The notes beneath the pieces were generated by a model, which was given only the letters and a program-made list of their open reading frames with translations, had not been told where the DNA came from and ran no database searches. Below, piece by piece: positions 6,307-7,956 of a stretch of 7,956 bases of DNA. The stretch covers positions 1 through 7,956 of the forward strand of contig CAJOFG010000120.1 in assembly GCA_905233965.1 (NCBI GenBank), read 5' to 3'. The stretch comes from an uncultured Selenomonadaceae bacterium (GTDB lineage: Bacteria; Bacillota; Negativicutes; Selenomonadales; Selenomonadaceae). How positions within the stretch are numbered: the first letter of the stretch is position 1; every line of letters begins with the position of its first letter. A program made the position numbers and the translations under genes.

Positions 6307-6948
6307 TCAATAAATAATTTCGTTCACTTCGCGTTTGTCGTACAGTTTCCAAAATTCTTCGGCGATATTCTCAGGCAAAAATTTTTCGTTCGAGCCGATA
6401 ACGCCGGTAACTTGAACCGTGCCGATAAAAATTCCCTTCGACTTCAAAACCGGTGTCAACGCTTGAACCATTGCGCGAAGTGCCGCCTTGTCCATAGAGA
6501 GCGGCAAATAGTCAGCGTAAGGTTGAATCGCCAAGCCGCCGCCGGTAATCAAAATCGCGCCGTTCTTTTCGGCAAACTCTTTCGTGTCGAGAAGTTTAAC
6601 GCAGTTGAAAGCTCCTGCAACGTCGGTCGAGTAATGTGCAACCAAGTCTTTCGCGCTCAAATTTTCATCGTCCGGCGAAGTTATTCCGACGTTGTAAAAA
6701 AGTGCGTCCGGCGTTCCGAACTTTTCGGCGAGAGATTTAAAAATTTTCGTAAAGTCGTCGAAGTTTGAAACGTCCGCCGCTTGAGTTTCGACTTCAATAT
6801 TTTTTTCCGCAAAATCTTTTTTGTATGCGGCAAGATTTTCTTCACTGCGCGAAATTAAAACGACTTGAAAATTTTCGTTCGCAAATTTTTCGGCGACTCC
6901 GTTACCGAGTCCCTTACCCGCGCCGACGACAAAAATTTTTTTCTTCAT
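6307..6948 (-). CDS. Atypical short-chain dehydrogenase/reductase lacking the catalytic Tyr
   Basis: The 213-residue product is a Rossmann-fold SDR: nucleotide-binding GAGKGLG at residues 9-15, D59 in AADV, NVG at 86-88 in place of NAG, and a beta strand ending TGGG (135-138). At the active site the usual Y-x3-K is L150-S-M-D-K154, so lysine is kept but the catalytic tyrosine is replaced, and the usual serine strand reads ITGGGLAIQP. From memory, a recognisable SDR subgroup with GAGPGLG and L-S-x-x-K-A-A-L-R motifs shares this pattern, so it is unlikely to be a sequencing error. It probably binds NAD(P); whether it reduces a carbonyl is uncertain. An in-frame upstream extension to 7152 is rejected, because GGAGGGA lies 6 nt before the ATG at 6948 and the extension overlaps the nitroreductase gene. 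It starts 14 nt after that gene. Confidence 0.9.
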   Translation of the reverse strand: MKKKIFVVGAGKGLGNGVAEKFANENFQVVLISRSEENLAAYKKDFAEKNIEVETQAADVSNFDDFTKIFKSLAEKFGTPDALFYNVGITSPDDENLSAKDLVAHYSTDVAGAFNCVKLLDTKEFAEKNGAILITGGGLAIQPYADYLPLSMDKAALRAMVQALTPVLKSKGIFIGTVQVTGVIGSNEKFLPENIAEEFWKLYDKREVNEIIY

Positions 6949-6954
6949 AAAAAT

Positions 6955-6961
6955 TCCCTCC
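6955..6961 (-). promoter_or_regulatory. Ribosome binding site fixing the SDR start
   Basis: GGAGGGA on the - strand, 6 nt before ATG 6946-6948, in the 14-nt gap after the nitroreductase stop. It shows that the SDR begins at M-K-K-K-I-F-V-V-G, directly before its Rossmann motif, and not at the longer in-frame ATG at 7152. Confidence 0.85.
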
Positions 6962-6962
6962 G

Positions 6963-7511
6963 TTAAAATTTCTCGACGTGAACATTTTTCCAAAAAATAT
7001 TTTCTTCGTTGCGCGGAGATTTTTTTTCGCCCTTCTGCCCCAATGCAACGGCATTCAAAATCGAGTAATTGTCCGGCACGCCGAGCAACTCTCTTATTTC
7101 TTCGTCGGCAGTCGTATTCCTGCCGGCGCGATTTCTTATGTGAATCCAACACGCGCCGAGTCCGAATTGCTCCGCCGCAAGCAAAATGTAAGTCGAAGCA
7201 ACGGCGGCATCTTCAATCCAAAGTTCGCAGTTTGAAGTGTCAGCCATGACGAAAATTGCAACGTCGGCAGTCGGCAGAGGACCCGCACCGATTTTTTTGC
7301 AACGCGCCGTCAACTCAAGCATTTTTTTGTCGCGGACGACGACAAACTCAATCGGATGTTGCCCCCAAGACGACGGAGCAAGCAAGGCAATTTTCAAAAT
7401 TTCTTTAACGACTTCATCGGAAACTTTTTCGCCGGTGTAACGTCGGCAGGAACGTCGGTTCAATGCAAGTTCAAGCAATTTGTTTTCAACTTCGGCGGTT
7501 TCTTTTTTCAT
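6963..7511 (-). CDS. Nitroreductase-family FMN-dependent oxidoreductase
   Basis: The 182-residue product has the features of the nitroreductase family: flavoproteins, normally homodimers, that use NAD(P)H to reduce nitro groups, quinones, flavins or related electrophiles in the cytoplasm. The N-terminal FMN phosphate-binding segment RRSCRRY is at residues 19-25, APSSWGQHP at 45-53, and the late FMN/dimer segment GLGACWIHIRNR at 117-128. The length is at the short end but normal for this group. The ATG follows a full GGAGGTGA (7516-7523). Its first bases overlap the end of the amidohydrolase gene as ATGA (4 nt), implying translational coupling. The SDR starts 14 nt downstream. The natural substrate is not readable; in this context it may reduce an intermediate of the cluster's pathway or a toxic electrophile. 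Confidence 0.93.
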   Translation of the reverse strand: MKKETAEVENKLLELALNRRSCRRYTGEKVSDEVVKEILKIALLAPSSWGQHPIEFVVVRDKKMLELTARCKKIGAGPLPTADVAIFVMADTSNCELWIEDAAVASTYILLAAEQFGLGACWIHIRNRAGRNTTADEEIRELLGVPDNYSILNAVALGQKGEKKSPRNEENIFWKNVHVEKF

Positions 7512-7956
7512 GTCGTCACCTCCAAATTTTTTTTCGCGTTGTCAACGTAAATTGTTTCTATCAAATTTCTTTTCTCAAGTTCCGCGTCAAGCATTTGTTT
7601 TTTCTTCAGCAAAATTTCTGCCGGGACGTAGGGATAATCCGAGCCGTACAAAAATTTTTCCAAAGTGCCGTTCGCCAAAAGATTTAAAACCGCCCGCGTT
7701 GTATCTGCAGGATATTCAAACAACGCCATAACTTTTCCGGTGATAACTTTTTCACGCGGCAACATTCGCGCAGGGCTCGGGTGCATAATTACAAGCGAAT
7801 TTCTTTTGTTAAGTTCCGCAAAAATTGGATTTAAAATTTCGTCGCCCAAATACACGCCGTCAGAATTGCTTGCAACTTTCACGCCGAGCGCACCCGATTT
7901 TTCCGTCGCGAATTTTATTTCGGCGATCGCCCATTCGACTGACGGCATGGGCAAGA
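7508..7956 (-). CDS. Amidohydrolase family 2 (ACMSD-like) metal-dependent enzyme, 5'-truncated
   Basis: Only the C-terminal ~149 residues are in the window; the start lies beyond the right edge. The apparent TTG at 7954 is an internal leucine codon: L-P-M-P-S-V-E-W-A-I-A-E-I matches a mid-protein LPLP-type segment of the family. Visible hallmarks are GVKVASNSDGVYLGDEILNP, the metal/active-site His in VIMHPSP, and LYGSDYPYVP with the conserved late Asp of amidohydrolase_2 (PF04909-type) TIM barrels. The family includes 2-amino-3-carboxymuconate-6-semialdehyde decarboxylase (ACMSD) and gamma-resorcylate decarboxylase, so non-oxidative decarboxylation or hydrolysis of an aromatic-derived acid is plausible. 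The N-terminal H-x-H metal site cannot be checked here. It overlaps the nitroreductase start by 4 nt (ATGA) and is the most upstream operon gene visible. Confidence 0.88.
   Translation of the reverse strand, partial: LPMPSVEWAIAEIKFATEKSGALGVKVASNSDGVYLGDEILNPIFAELNKRNSLVIMHPSPARMLPREKVITGKVMALFEYPADTTRAVLNLLANGTLEKFLYGSDYPYVPAEILLKKKQMLDAELEKRNLIETIYVDNAKKNLEVTT

Noticed and set aside
6949..7152. In-frame N-terminal extension of the SDR to an ATG at 7152.
   Set aside because: The 68 extra residues are Arg/Cys-rich, unlike an SDR N-terminus, and overlap the nitroreductase gene. GGAGGGA directly precedes the ATG at 6948, which starts just before the Rossmann motif.
7952..7954. TTG at 7954 as the true start of the amidohydrolase.
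   Set aside because: The sequence at this point matches the interior of the family, lacks the N-terminal metal-binding H-x-H part, and the reading frame continues to the window edge.

Overview
The window comes from a low- to mid-GC bacterium. SecA ends in a zinc-binding [13 protein letters not shown] tail, a proline tRNA encodes its own CCA end, ribosome-binding sites are strong GGAGG types, and the promoters look like ordinary sigma-A sites. Together with the GalE and SecA sequence style this suggests Firmicutes, possibly the Negativicutes. That placement is an impression from protein style, not a computed result.

Left part (1-3052), core genes. The 3' three quarters of secA runs off the left edge and is followed 51 nt later by galE, both on the + strand. 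galE ends at a strong hairpin-plus-T-run terminator that also reads correctly on the other strand. There it serves a tRNA-Pro(UGG) gene facing galE, which has its own well-formed promoter.

Middle (3053-5062), - strand. azlC and azlD form an overlapping pair for a two-component branched-chain amino acid exporter. Upstream of it is a single-gene unit for an exported protein of unknown function (GTG start at 4906), with its own consensus-like promoter and its own terminator.

Right part (5063-7956), - strand. Five closely packed genes read leftward in the order amidohydrolase (cut by the right edge), nitroreductase, atypical short-chain dehydrogenase/reductase (SDR), exported alpha/beta hydrolase, and 4-oxalocrotonate-tautomerase-like protein. 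The first two overlap by 4 nt and the other junctions are 14-25 nt. A terminator follows the tautomerase gene. The arrangement looks like one operon of small-molecule enzymes, plausibly for using or detoxifying an organic (perhaps aromatic or carbonyl) compound. The substrate cannot be read from the sequence.

No CRISPR array, insertion sequence, phage gene, toxin-antitoxin pair or recognised defence system is visible. The items most worth a second look are the five-gene enzyme cluster, its SDR without the catalytic tyrosine, and the unrecognised exported protein. No intergenic stretch exceeds about 170 nt.
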